Shown: positions 1 to 6,459, counted from the first letter of the stretch. The stretch is DNA of 10,726 nt from an uncultured Litorilinea sp. (GCA_946885925.1 CAMPHP010000049.1:1-10726); one strand, 5' to 3'. Notes: generated by a model not told the origin, from the sequence alone. Program-made: numbers and translations.

Positions 1-148
1 AGAACTGGGCATTCCTGCGATTGTGGCCGCGGCTGGTGCACTCGCCTGGTTGCGCGAAGGTGAGATGGTGGAGGTTGACGGCAGTGCAGGGACGGTGCGG
101 CGTGTGGAAAGTGCCGGAGAGGAGATTCCTCACATACGTCCGGAATGA
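1..148 (+). CDS. C-terminal end of a PEP-utilising enzyme (swivelling phosphohistidine domain), partial
   Basis: The reading frame enters from the left edge (first full codon at 2) and stops with TGA at 146-148, giving the last 48 residues. They begin ELGIPAIVAAAGALAWL and continue with an EGEMVEVDGSAGTV stretch. This is the usual end of the PEP-utilising enzyme mobile domain, in which an ELGIPAVVG-type helix is followed by a G-x-x-V-x-V-D-G-x-x-G-x-V strand pair, as in PEP synthase, pyruvate phosphate dikinase and rifampicin phosphotransferase. In that family this domain carries the phosphorylated histidine, which would lie upstream of the window. The exact substrate cannot be told from this fragment. 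The gene ends 3 bp from the stop of the convergent class II aldolase gene. Confidence 0.75.
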   Translation, partial: ELGIPAIVAAAGALAWLREGEMVEVDGSAGTVRRVESAGEEIPHIRPE

Positions 149-151
149 CAT

Positions 152-802
152 TTAATCGTCAATGCGCTGGGCCGCGGCGAGTGCAGCGAGCAGGATGTCG
201 CCTGCTTCCTCTGCGCTTTGCCCGAAGGAGACAATGCCATCTTCGTGACCGCCCATGCTAAAGATGCGCTGGTGTGCTACGTTGGTGGCGGTAAACAGGC
301 GCGCCACTTCTGCTGCCATAGCAGGCGTACCGTAGGGAACTTCTGTGCCGGTAATAGGAATACCCAGCGCTGATGCAGCGTGCCAGATTTCGGGCGAGTG
401 GGCATGGAGCACGACCCGAATGGCAGGATCAAGTGCATAGACTGCACCGTGGGTCAGTGACTCTGACGACGGGCGAATGGGGCCATGTGCCACTACCCGG
501 TTCTCGGCGGGATGACATTCAGTAACGACCGCATAATGTTCAGGGCCAAGTTCGGCTAAGTGACCCGTCTGGCTGCCACTGATTACAAAGCGCCGTTGGG
601 GGGGTGGCGCATCAAAGGGTTCAAGGCGCATGCTGAGATTGCCAAAGCCATAACCACCATAGCGATTTGGGTCTTGGCCGATGAGTTTGTATTGATAGAG
701 AATGGCGCGCCATTTGTTGAGCAGCGTCAACTCGGAGGCGGGCAGTGGCGGCGCGGGGGTGAACTCTAGTTGAAACTTGATGACGCCTTCTTGTTTGGTC
801 AT
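152..802 (-). CDS. class II aldolase/adducin family protein
   Basis: Class II aldolases and the related epimerases and decarboxylases use a metal held by three histidines to cleave or rearrange sugar phosphates; the substrate here is unknown. In the 216-residue product starting at ATG 802, GFGNLS (about 53-57) and ISGSQTG (74-80) are the phosphate-binding loops. The Glu of PSSES (about 114) sits at the family catalytic acid position. The HAH of HAHSPEIW (133 and 135) plus the His of GGHEDG (186) complete the metal triad, so the enzyme looks intact. The frame can be extended in phase to a TTG at 850 (232 residues), but that start has no ribosome site and the added residues look atypical. ATG 802 has AGGAAGG about 14 bases upstream, which is rather far. 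The gene is transcribed away from an UlaG-like hydrolase across a 263-bp spacer. In ascorbate (ula) loci a lactonase and a class II aldolase-fold epimerase occur together, but a functional link here is only a guess. Confidence 0.85.
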   Translation of the reverse strand: MTKQEGVIKFQLEFTPAPPLPASELTLLNKWRAILYQYKLIGQDPNRYGGYGFGNLSMRLEPFDAPPPQRRFVISGSQTGHLAELGPEHYAVVTECHPAENRVVAHGPIRPSSESLTHGAVYALDPAIRVVLHAHSPEIWHAASALGIPITGTEVPYGTPAMAAEVARLFTATNVAHQRIFSMGGHEDGIVSFGQSAEEAGDILLAALAAAQRIDD

Positions 803-942
803 GGGCGTAGGTTTGGCCTTCCTGTCAGCTTTAGCGATAATGAAGGGCAAGTTCGGATAGGTCGTCCCAGAATCGCGCTCGCCTCCGTGGTAGTCTAGCC
901 AAGAATTGCAGCCCTGCCAAGAAACAGGGTCTCCTTCGTAAA

Positions 943-981
943 GCTATCTGCCATAGAGTTATCTGCCATAGAGCTATCTGC
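943..981. repeat. 15-bp tandem repeat, 2.6 copies
   Basis: GCTATCTGCCATAGA (943-957) is followed directly by GTTATCTGCCATAGA (958-972, one mismatch) and a truncated GCTATCTGC (973-981). It is non-coding, in the divergent spacer. The role is unknown; it may be slippage-derived or a set of binding sites. Confidence 0.85.
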
Positions 982-1017
982 GTGACGTGAAGCATATCCA
1001 CGTGGTGCTATTTATGA

Positions 1018-1041
1018 CACTTATCTCAGTCACTTATCTCA
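1018..1041. repeat. 11-bp direct repeat with 13-bp period
   Basis: CACTTATCTCA occurs at 1018-1028 and again, identically, at 1031-1041, separated by GT. The second copy ends 13 bases before the AGGAGG ribosome site of the downstream gene, so the pair lies in the likely leader or promoter. The TTATCT core is also present in the 15-bp repeat just upstream (GTTATCTG). Confidence 0.75.
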
Positions 1042-1065
1042 CAAACTACAGGTTAGGAGGAGTAG

Positions 1066-1875
1066 ATGCACTTGTTTTCTACGCTTGAGGTTCCATCCGG
1101 TGCAGTGGGAGTTCACTGGTTTGGTCAAAGCTCTTATGCACTCAAAAATGCAGCAGGCACAGTTGTTCAGATTGATCCGTACTTTCCGCGCGAGCGTCCG
1201 ATGGATCGCTTTATCCACGTCACGCCACCGCTGGATGAGAGTACCTTGCCTACAGATTATGTGCTCTTGACCCACAATCACTCGGATCATACCTGGCCCG
1301 AATCGTGCTTGCGTATTCACCAGAGCTTTCCTGATTGTCGCTTTGTTGGTCCGATGGAAAGCATTGACAATTTACGCAAAAGTGGGATCGCTGACGACAA
1401 GTTGGTGACGGTTAAGGTGGGTGAGGCGGTGCCGCTTGGCACGATGACCGTGTATGTAGTCTATGCCAAGCCACCCCAGGGTTCGCCGGAAGAAGGCATT
1501 AAGCCGCCCGATGTCCAGCATTTCGGTTTTGTGGTAGATTCAGGCGGCGAGATTGACGAGGGGGTGCGCGTCTATTTCTCTGGCGACCCTATCAATACCT
1601 TTGCCAATCATGCCGAACTGATTGATCCGGTGGCGGCATTGCGCCCTGATCTGGGCTTTTTGACCACTCATCCCAGCGAAGGGGAATTTCCTTTTTTTGA
1701 GGGTTCTGTGAAGATGGCGCAAAAAATCGGCCTAAAAACTGCCGCGCCTTCCCATTACCAGTGCTTTGTTAAGCGCAACTATGATCCCCAGGCATGGGCG
1801 AGTACCTTCCCGCTGAACGGCCCGGAATTACTGATCGTTCCTTATAACCGAGCTGTGGTTTATCGCAAAGGATAG
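1066..1875 (+). CDS. MBL-fold metal-dependent hydrolase, UlaG-like
   Basis: This 269-residue metallo-beta-lactamase-fold protein is probably a cytoplasmic metal-dependent hydrolase; no signal peptide is seen. The metal-binding motif THNHSDH (H70, H72, D74, H75) is complete. Further ligands are likely in FSGD (D174, compare the SGD of UlaG) and in PSHYQ (H230). The start of the chain (VHWFGQSSYALK, then QIDPYF) is the opening strand pair of the UlaG/ascorbate-6-phosphate lactonase branch. The length fits single-domain members of this branch rather than the longer UlaG (about 350 residues), so ascorbate phosphate as substrate is not established. The start is supported by AGGAGG five bases before ATG. 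Two hairpins follow the stop before the next rightward gene. Confidence 0.85.
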   Translation: MHLFSTLEVPSGAVGVHWFGQSSYALKNAAGTVVQIDPYFPRERPMDRFIHVTPPLDESTLPTDYVLLTHNHSDHTWPESCLRIHQSFPDCRFVGPMESIDNLRKSGIADDKLVTVKVGEAVPLGTMTVYVVYAKPPQGSPEEGIKPPDVQHFGFVVDSGGEIDEGVRVYFSGDPINTFANHAELIDPVAALRPDLGFLTTHPSEGEFPFFEGSVKMAQKIGLKTAAPSHYQCFVKRNYDPQAWASTFPLNGPELLIVPYNRAVVYRKG

Positions 1876-1886
1876 ATTTCGAGTAA

Positions 1887-1931
1887 ACCTTCCTTGGAGC
1901 CAGAAATCCTTTGGGTGGCTGCAAGGAAGGT
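1887..1931. other. long stem-loop between UlaG-like gene and nnrE
   Basis: ACCTTCCTT (1887-1895) pairs perfectly with AAGGAAGGT (1923-1931). An inner G-C pair and AGCC/GGCT (1898-1901 with 1917-1920) extend the stem, leaving a loop of about 15 bases. It lies 12 bases after the stop of the upstream gene. No T-run follows, so it is not a classical intrinsic terminator; it could be an mRNA 3'-end or processing structure or part of the nnrE leader. Confidence 0.6.
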
Positions 1932-1941
1932 GAACGTGACC

Positions 1942-1960
1942 AGTCTTGTTTGGCAAGACT
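1942..1960. other. second stem-loop, 7-bp stem, upstream of nnrE
   Basis: AGTCTTG (1942-1948) and CAAGACT (1954-1960) form a perfect 7-bp stem with a five-base loop TTTGG. It lies 11 bases after the preceding larger hairpin and 20 bases before the nnrE start codon. A purine-rich stretch rather than a T-run follows it. Confidence 0.55.
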
Positions 1961-1980
1961 CAGACTAAGACGAAGAAAAA

Positions 1981-2739
1981 GTGAGTGAAATGCCACAGAT
2001 TCTACTACCCGCTTTAACTGTCGAGCAGATGTGCCAAGTACCGCGGCTGTTGGTCGAAAACTATGCAATTACGCCGATCCAGACGATGGAGAATGCAGGG
2101 CATGCTCTGGCGCTGCTTGCTAAGTCCATGTTGGATGGCGATTTGGTTGACCGTCCCATCGTGGTGCTGGCGGGTAGGGGCAACAATGGCAGTGCAGGCT
2201 TGGTGGCTGCACGTCACTTGCTCAATTGGGGCGCGTGGGTGCAGATTGTCTGTGCCCATCCGCCAGAAGCGTATACCGGCGCACCTGCGCGCCAGTTACA
2301 GATTATACAGGCAATGGGTGCGCCGCTTGCCTGGGCTGAGGAAGGATGGGAACTGCCTCCCTCTGATCTGGTGATTGACGCGGTGATTGGTATTGGGCTA
2401 GATGGCGAGCCACGCGGCAAGGCACGCGATCTGATCCAGCTTGCCAATAGCAGCGCGGCCCCTATCCTGAGTTTGGATCTCCCCAGTGGTGTGGATGGCG
2501 ATCAGGGTGAGCTCTTTATGCCGCATATTCGGGCTGCTGTTACGTTGACCCTGGCGCTGCCCAAGCGCGGGTTGCTAAAGGAGCAAGCGCGTGGGGCCTG
2601 TGGCGACCTTTATCTAGGTGATATAGGTGTGCCCCCAGAATTATATACACGCTTCGGACTGGAGGTTCCGCCCTTCTTTAGCCGCGACCCAATTCTGCGT
2701 TGGGACGTAGTAGATGGTACGGCAGCACTGATAGAATAA
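1981..2739 (+). CDS. nnrE: NAD(P)H-hydrate epimerase-like protein (YjeF_N domain, stand-alone)
   Basis: Members of this family epimerise the R and S forms of damaged, hydrated NAD(P)H so that a separate dehydratase can repair it. The 252-residue product has only the YjeF N-terminal domain; the ADP/ATP-dependent dehydratase (carbohydrate-kinase-like) domain found fused in E. coli YjeF/NnrD is absent. Recognisable family blocks are [19 protein letters not shown] (62-80), [14 protein letters not shown] (129-142, with D133 at the usual catalytic and potassium-site Asp), [11 protein letters not shown] (164-174) and [12 protein letters not shown] (188-199). The normal NNGGDG loop reads NNGSAG here, so the conserved Asp of that loop is missing, and activity is uncertain. 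The start is a GTG with poor ribosome-site sequence; ATG at 1990 is an equally possible start. The stop lies inside a 12-bp tandem repeat. The next gene begins 90 bp on. Confidence 0.8.
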   Translation: MSEMPQILLPALTVEQMCQVPRLLVENYAITPIQTMENAGHALALLAKSMLDGDLVDRPIVVLAGRGNNGSAGLVAARHLLNWGAWVQIVCAHPPEAYTGAPARQLQIIQAMGAPLAWAEEGWELPPSDLVIDAVIGIGLDGEPRGKARDLIQLANSSAAPILSLDLPSGVDGDQGELFMPHIRAAVTLTLALPKRGLLKEQARGACGDLYLGDIGVPPELYTRFGLEVPPFFSRDPILRWDVVDGTAALIE

Positions 2740-2767
2740 CGCCTAGAATAACACCTAGAACAACACA
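2732..2767. repeat. 12-bp tandem repeat, 3 copies, spanning the nnrE stop codon
   Basis: The three units are TAGAATAACGCC (2732-2743), TAGAATAACACC (2744-2755) and TAGAACAACACA (2756-2767). The first supplies the last sense bases and the TAA stop (2737-2739) of the upstream gene. Because the period is a multiple of three, each copy has stops in more than one frame (TAG and TAA). Confidence 0.8.
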
Positions 2768-2829
2768 GATGTAAAGGACGTGTTTCGGTCTCGACCGATG
2801 GCTATTTGCTGGGCCGGGAGGGTAATATC

Positions 2830-3345
2830 GTGATTGACGAACCAACATTCTGGTGGCATACGCTGGCCTATCTTTTACTTGTGATAGGTCTGGCCGGTTC
2901 CGTGATTCCTGTATTGCCAGGACCCGTGCTGATCTGGCTGGGTGCTTTTGTCTGGGCCTGGGCCGATGGCTTTACGCGCGTGGGGTGGGGCACGCTGCTT
3001 GTGCTGGCAGTGCTGGCACTGATTGCGTGGGGGTCTGACCTCTTTCTGAGCACAGTCATGAGCCGCCGCGCCGGAGCTAGCTGGAAGGCAATTCTAGGCG
3101 CAATCATTGGTGGGATTGTCGGGGCTAGCTTGCTTAGCGCGCTCCCGGTTCTGGGTACAGTGCTGGGCGCAATCCTGGGGGCGATGGGTGGCATGTGGCT
3201 GGTGGAGTATTGGGACAAGGGGAACGCGCGTGCTGCCACTACTGCCGTGCAAGCCTATATTTCCAGCATCATTGTCGCTGCCATCTTGGAGATGGTCCTT
3301 GCGTTGATAATGATCGCCATTTTTGCATGGCAAGCCTTTTTATAA
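2830..3345 (+). CDS. DUF456 family integral membrane protein
   Basis: This 171-residue, very hydrophobic protein belongs to the DUF456 family, whose function is not known. Hydrophobic segments lie at about 8-29 and 30-45 (with a GSVIPVLPGP turn between them, typical of the family start), 53-70, 87-125 and 142-170. The 87-125 stretch is glycine-rich, with small residues every three to four positions (GAIIGGIVGAS, then GTVLGAILGAMGG), a pattern suited to tight helix packing. The start chosen is GTG 2830, because GGGAGGG lies seven bases before it (2816-2822). A TTG at 2806 would add eight residues but has no ribosome site. The gene follows nnrE by 90 bp and precedes thiamine pyrophosphokinase by 32 bp, so it is probably co-transcribed with thiN. 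Confidence 0.8.
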   Translation: MIDEPTFWWHTLAYLLLVIGLAGSVIPVLPGPVLIWLGAFVWAWADGFTRVGWGTLLVLAVLALIAWGSDLFLSTVMSRRAGASWKAILGAIIGGIVGASLLSALPVLGTVLGAILGAMGGMWLVEYWDKGNARAATTAVQAYISSIIVAAILEMVLALIMIAIFAWQAFL

Positions 3346-3377
3346 GAGATCTTTATAACTGGTCACAGGGATAGTTC

Positions 3378-4034
3378 ATGCGTGCAGTCATCTTTGTCAA
3401 TGGTGTTATTCCCGATCCAAAGACCACGCAGCGCTGGCTGCGCCCTGATGATGATCTGATTGCTGCTGATGGTGGCGCGCATCACGCAGTGGCAATGGGC
3501 TATCGCCCGCGCGTGGTGGTGGGTGACTTGGATAGCCTGTCACCGGAACTGGCGGAAGAACTCGCCGCGGCAGGCGTTGAACTCGAAAAGCACCCAGCGG
3601 CAAAGGACAAGACCGATCTGGAACTGGCGATTGAACGGGCTATTCGTGATGGTGCTGAGGAGATATTGCTGCTGGGTGCGTTGGGTGGGCGGCTGGATCA
3701 ATCGCTGGCGAATGTGTTGCTCATGGCCCAACAAGATTGGCCCGCGACGATCCGCTTGGTGGATGCTACGGAGATCGCCACAGTCATCCATGGGGGCGAA
3801 TCAATGACGCTGGAAGCTGCGCCGGGCAGTACGATGAGCTTGTTACCCCTCAGTGCTGAGGTCACTGGCATCACCTATACCGGGATGCTCTATCCCCTAA
3901 ACGATGCCACGATCCGGTTGGGCAGCACGCGTGGGGTGAGCAACGAAGTGGTGAGCCATCCTGCCACAGTCTATATCCGCACAGGGATCGCGCTGGTCAT
4001 TCAGACGATTGAAAGTTTGGACGGTTCAGGTTGA
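3378..4034 (+). CDS. thiN: thiamine pyrophosphokinase
   Basis: The enzyme transfers pyrophosphate from ATP to thiamine, making the cofactor thiamine diphosphate, in the cytoplasm. The 218-residue length is normal for bacterial TPK. The catalytic domain has ADGGAHHA (30-37), VGDLDS (48-53, with metal-binding Asp residues), KDKTDLELA (76-84) and LGALGGRLDQSLANV (99-113). The C-terminal thiamine-binding domain ends with GSTRGVSNEV (182-191), where the family has the conserved GxSN motif. All expected motifs are present. The start is supported by AGGG seven bases upstream of ATG. No thiamine-riboswitch-like leader is evident in the 32 bp before it. The 3' end converges on the Lgt-like gene, with 34 bp between stops and no clear terminator. 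Confidence 0.93.
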   Translation: MRAVIFVNGVIPDPKTTQRWLRPDDDLIAADGGAHHAVAMGYRPRVVVGDLDSLSPELAEELAAAGVELEKHPAAKDKTDLELAIERAIRDGAEEILLLGALGGRLDQSLANVLLMAQQDWPATIRLVDATEIATVIHGGESMTLEAAPGSTMSLLPLSAEVTGITYTGMLYPLNDATIRLGSTRGVSNEVVSHPATVYIRTGIALVIQTIESLDGSG

Positions 4035-4068
4035 GTGCTCTTGACCCCAGCCGGATCAAACGCTGACA

Positions 4069-4851
4069 CTATTCTTGTTCCGAGACCACCAGCTTATCTT
4101 CACCCGCCGTTGAACTGTTTTCCACAATCTCAGTCGTTACTCTGCCGCCACGCGCCAGTAGCAGCACCACCACCAACGCCACCACCAGGGCCACCAGTTG
4201 GCTTGTGCGAATGCCGCCCAGGGTTGGGGCATCGGCCAAGAAGCCATCTGTGACCAGACGGATGAGGCTGTAGCCGAGCAGCGCAAGCAAGACCACCCGC
4301 CCAGGACGTTGGGCATCCGCACGCAGCCACAATAGAACACAGAGAATTAGGCTGCCGAGTGCTCGATAGAGGCCAACGGGGTGACGGGATTCGCCAAAAT
4401 AGGGTAGTGCCCAGGGTGCGTCACTGACGGTTCCCAGGAGGGTTCCTGTGGCGAAACCGGAGATACTCATCACTATGCTGCCGGCAACCAGCCCCACTGC
4501 CAGTGCCGCCGCCACCTGCACCGGGTCTAGTGCGCGGCGTAGGAGATAGGCATAGCCGCCGATGAGCGCGGCGACAAGCCCAGGCCAGAAGGCAAAGCCG
4601 CTGGGACGGATGGAGAAGATCAGCAGCGGTTCATTCTGATAGATATACCAAAACTGGAAAACATTCCAGAGTCGGGCTACAATCAGGGCTGACGCAAGGA
4701 CGATTAATCCCACGTTCCAAAGATCATCAGGATGGATGCCAAGGCGCAAGGCATAGCGACCGGCAATATCTAGCGTCAACATTACAGCCAAGATGGCAAG
4801 AACCGGCCCGGTTGGTAATGCAAGGGGACCAAAGGGCAGGGTAGGATACAT
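4069..4851 (-). CDS. divergent Lgt-like (prolipoprotein diacylglyceryl transferase fold) membrane protein
   Basis: True Lgt moves diacylglycerol from phosphatidylglycerol to the lipobox cysteine of prolipoproteins in the cytoplasmic membrane. This 260-residue multi-helix protein follows the Lgt order: GPLALPTGP near the N-terminus, VARLWNVF (58-65), a SGFAFWPGL block (84-92), a GSIVMSISGFATG block (124-136), RHPVGLYRAL (156-165) and LGYSLIRLVTD (192-202). Conserved points are the HP..LY motif and the Tyr194/Arg198 pair, matching E. coli Tyr235/Arg239. Several key positions have changed. The HGG His is Trp89, the signature GRxGNFxNxE reads GSIVMSISGF with Arg, Asn and Glu all lost, and the N-terminal HWY reads PTG. 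It is therefore likely to have a different activity or none of the classical one. The C-terminal tail of about 25 residues is polar and acidic. A weak AGG precedes the ATG by about 12 bases. Confidence 0.75.
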   Translation of the reverse strand: MYPTLPFGPLALPTGPVLAILAVMLTLDIAGRYALRLGIHPDDLWNVGLIVLASALIVARLWNVFQFWYIYQNEPLLIFSIRPSGFAFWPGLVAALIGGYAYLLRRALDPVQVAAALAVGLVAGSIVMSISGFATGTLLGTVSDAPWALPYFGESRHPVGLYRALGSLILCVLLWLRADAQRPGRVVLLALLGYSLIRLVTDGFLADAPTLGGIRTSQLVALVVALVVVLLLARGGRVTTEIVENSSTAGEDKLVVSEQE

Positions 4852-4871
4852 AGATGGTTAACCTGCTTTCG

Positions 4872-4910
4872 GGCCGCCGCATGGGGCGGCCTTGTGGCGC
4901 GTAGCGCGCC
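4872..4910. repeat. twin GC-rich palindromes in a divergent promoter region (REP-like)
   Basis: Two perfect inverted repeats lie side by side. GGCCGCC/GGCGGCC (4872-4878 with 4885-4891) has a six-base loop, and GGCGCG/CGCGCC (4896-4901 with 4905-4910) has a three-base loop, TAG. They sit in the 96-bp spacer between divergent genes, where neither flanking gene ends, so a terminator role is unlikely. They may be a REP-type repeated element or an operator. Confidence 0.6.
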
Positions 4911-4947
4911 GCATTCGCTCTAGGGAAATAAGGAAAGGATCAGTGGG

Positions 4948-5883
4948 ATGCGTATTTTGGTCACGGGGGGTGCTGGGTTCTTGGGCAGCCATTTGGTCGA
5001 TCGGCTTTTGGCTGAAGGTCATGAAGTCATTGCTATGGACAATCTGATCACAGGCACAACGGATAATATTGCCCATTTGGCAGGTAATCGCCGCTTCTCC
5101 TTTATACATCACGATGTTACCAATTATATATACCTCAAAGGTCATCTAGATGCTATTTTGCACTTTGCTAGTCCTGCTAGCCCTGTAGATTATCTGGAAC
5201 TGCCGATTCAGACGCTCAAGGTGGGTAGCCTGGGCACGCACAACGCGTTGGGGTTGGCATTGGCAAAGGGTGCGCGTATCCTGCTTGCCAGTACCAGTGA
5301 GGTCTATGGCGATCCCTTGGTGCATCCGCAGACTGAGGACTACTGGGGCCATGTCAACCCGATTGGCCCGCGCGGCGTCTATGACGAGGCGAAACGCTTT
5401 GCCGAGGCAATGACGATGGCCTATCATCGCACGCATGGGGTGCAGACACGCATCGTGCGCATTTTTAACACCTATGGCCCGCGCATGAGGCTGAATGATG
5501 GGCGCGTGGTGCCAAACTTTATGAAACAAGCCCTCTCCGGTCAGCCCCTGACTGTCTATGGCGATGGTTCGCAAACACGCAGCTTTTGCTATGTCTCTGA
5601 TTTGGTTGATGGCATTTACCGCCTGCTCTTGAGCGATGAGGTAGAGCCAGTGAATATCGGCAACCCCACGGAGATCACCATTCGCGAATTTGCCGAGCGC
5701 ATCAATGCGCTAACAGGCAATGCGGTTGGGGTACGTTATGAACCCTTGCCCAAAGATGATCCACGCCAGCGCCAACCGGACATCACCAAGGCACGCCGCG
5801 TCTTGGGGTGGGAGCCGAAAGTCCCACTAAGCGAGGGATTAGCGCAGACCGTCGCCTGGTTTGCCGACCGTGTCACGGTGTAA
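4948..5883 (+). CDS. uxs: UDP-glucuronate decarboxylase (UDP-xylose synthase), extended SDR family
   Basis: This enzyme uses bound NAD+ to convert UDP-glucuronate to UDP-xylose, a donor for surface polysaccharides. The product of 311 residues is full length for the bacterial enzyme. GGAGFLGSH (7-15) is the NAD-binding loop. [20 protein letters not shown] (72-91) and [18 protein letters not shown] (138-155) are hallmarks that separate UXS from other sugar-nucleotide epimerases. The catalytic set appears complete: STSE with S117 and E118, Y145 and K149 of the YxxxK motif, and R275 in DDPRQRQPD, equivalent to human UXS1 Ser119, Glu120, Tyr147 and Arg277. The start is preceded by AAGGAAAGG about 10 bases upstream. 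No other polysaccharide gene is adjacent; the following gene is a GNAT acetyltransferase 58 bp on. Confidence 0.93.
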   Translation: MRILVTGGAGFLGSHLVDRLLAEGHEVIAMDNLITGTTDNIAHLAGNRRFSFIHHDVTNYIYLKGHLDAILHFASPASPVDYLELPIQTLKVGSLGTHNALGLALAKGARILLASTSEVYGDPLVHPQTEDYWGHVNPIGPRGVYDEAKRFAEAMTMAYHRTHGVQTRIVRIFNTYGPRMRLNDGRVVPNFMKQALSGQPLTVYGDGSQTRSFCYVSDLVDGIYRLLLSDEVEPVNIGNPTEITIREFAERINALTGNAVGVRYEPLPKDDPRQRQPDITKARRVLGWEPKVPLSEGLAQTVAWFADRVTV

Positions 5884-5907
5884 CATGTGGGCGATTGCTA
5901 TTAGCCG

Positions 5908-5935
5908 TTGAAGAGGATAGCTTGAAGAGGATAGC
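5908..5935. repeat. 14-bp perfect tandem duplication containing a ribosome-site-like motif
   Basis: TTGAAGAGGATAGC occurs twice head to tail (5908-5921 and 5922-5935). The GAGGA in the second copy (5927-5931) lies 10 bases before the GNAT ATG and is the only ribosome-site candidate, so the duplication has doubled the Shine-Dalgarno-like element. Confidence 0.85.
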
Positions 5936-5941
5936 GCATTC

Positions 5942-6400
5942 ATGCCCGTGAGCATTGCGCGCGAGCGACCTGACACACCTGAAGCAATGGCCTTGATCGG
6001 TGAACTTGATGCCTATCTCGACCTGCTCTATCCGAGCGAAAGCCAGCATGGATTCAGTGTTGATCAGTTGCTTGCAGAGGATGTTGCGTTCTTCATCCTG
6101 CGGTATAATGATGCACTTGTGGGTTGTGGTGGCGTGAAACTGTTTGAGGATGACTATGCAGAAATCAAGCGGATGTATGTGCGACCACAACACAGGGGCA
6201 TGGGATTTGCTAAGGTAATGTTAGAGCATCTAGCCGATTATGCCCGACGGCAGGGCATTTCGCGGCTGCGGCTGGAAACAGGCATCTACCAGCCAGAGGC
6301 GATAGGCCTCTATGAGCGTTTGGGCTTTCAGCCAATCGGACCCTTTGGCGCTTATAGTGCAGACCCGTTGAGCCTCTTTTATGAGAAGCGTATTGCGTAG
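5942..6400 (+). CDS. GNAT family N-acetyltransferase
   Basis: GNAT enzymes transfer acetyl from acetyl-CoA to an amine on a small molecule or protein; the substrate here is not recognisable. The 152-residue product is a single GNAT domain. The strand pair around GCGGVKLF (61-68) and AEIKRMYVRP (73-82) leads into the acetyl-CoA pyrophosphate loop QHRGMGFA (83-90, the Q/R-x-x-G-x-G/A motif). Motif B, with QPEAIGLYERLGF (117-129), follows, then a final strand with FYEKRIA. The ATG at 5942 has GAGGA 10 bases upstream inside a tandem duplication. The gene follows the decarboxylase by 58 bp and could be read with it. A weak terminator-like hairpin overlaps its stop codon. Confidence 0.88.
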   Translation: MPVSIARERPDTPEAMALIGELDAYLDLLYPSESQHGFSVDQLLAEDVAFFILRYNDALVGCGGVKLFEDDYAEIKRMYVRPQHRGMGFAKVMLEHLADYARRQGISRLRLETGIYQPEAIGLYERLGFQPIGPFGAYSADPLSLFYEKRIA

Positions 6401-6419
6401 CATCACGCAAAGGTTTTTT
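6393..6419 (+). terminator. weak rho-independent terminator overlapping the GNAT stop codon
   Basis: TTGCGT (6393-6398) pairs with ACGCAA (6405-6410) around a six-base loop, then AGG and six T residues (6414-6419). The stem is short and only partly GC, so efficiency is doubtful, but the position right at a gene end and before an AT-rich promoter-like spacer fits. Confidence 0.45.
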
Positions 6420-6424
6420 CTGGC

Positions 6425-6459
6425 TTCTCTATACTGTTCTCTATACTATTTTAATACTG
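6425..6459 (+). promoter_or_regulatory. AT-rich lepA upstream region with repeated -10-like hexamers
   Basis: TTCTCTATACTG (6425-6436) is followed by TTCTCTATACTA (6437-6448), and a decayed third copy ends in AATACTG (6453-6459). Each carries a -10-like TATACT or AATACT at 12 and then 11 bp intervals. No good -35 hexamer lies 16-18 bp before any of them. The 119-bp spacer (6401-6519) is clearly more AT-rich than its surroundings, as expected for the promoter of the lepA-rsmA unit. Downstream, TTGATT or TTGAT recurs four times between 6462 and 6498. Confidence 0.35.

Larger units (their letters stand above)
803..1065. promoter_or_regulatory. divergent intergenic region between aldolase and UlaG-like genes
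   Basis: This 263-bp spacer must hold promoters for both divergent genes. It contains a 15-bp tandem repeat (943-981), an 11-bp direct repeat pair (1018-1041), the perfect 8-bp palindrome CCACGTGG (998-1005), and a short CCCTG/CAGGG inverted repeat around 912-929. No convincing sigma-70 pair could be assigned in either direction. The rightward gene has a strong AGGAGG at 1055-1060. Confidence 0.45.

Noticed and set aside
803..850. N-terminal extension of the class II aldolase to the TTG at 850
   Set aside because: The TTG has no ribosome-site sequence, and the added 16 residues are Lys/Pro-rich and unlike the family start; ATG 802 is preferred, though not proven.
943..981. The 15-bp repeats as a CRISPR array
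   Set aside because: The units are directly adjacent with no spacers, are too short, and no cas gene is present.
3340..3360. The near-palindrome around TTATAAGAGATCTTTATAA as a terminator after the DUF456 gene
   Set aside because: It is AT-rich with imperfect pairing, has no T-run, and thiN starts 32 bp after the stop, so co-transcription is more likely.
4872..4910. The twin palindromes as a bidirectional terminator
   Set aside because: The flanking genes are divergent, so no transcript ends there, and neither hairpin is followed by a T-run.
5146..5574. A 142-residue minus-strand frame inside the UDP-glucuronate decarboxylase gene
   Set aside because: It is fully contained in a complete, conserved gene on the other strand and has no motif of its own.
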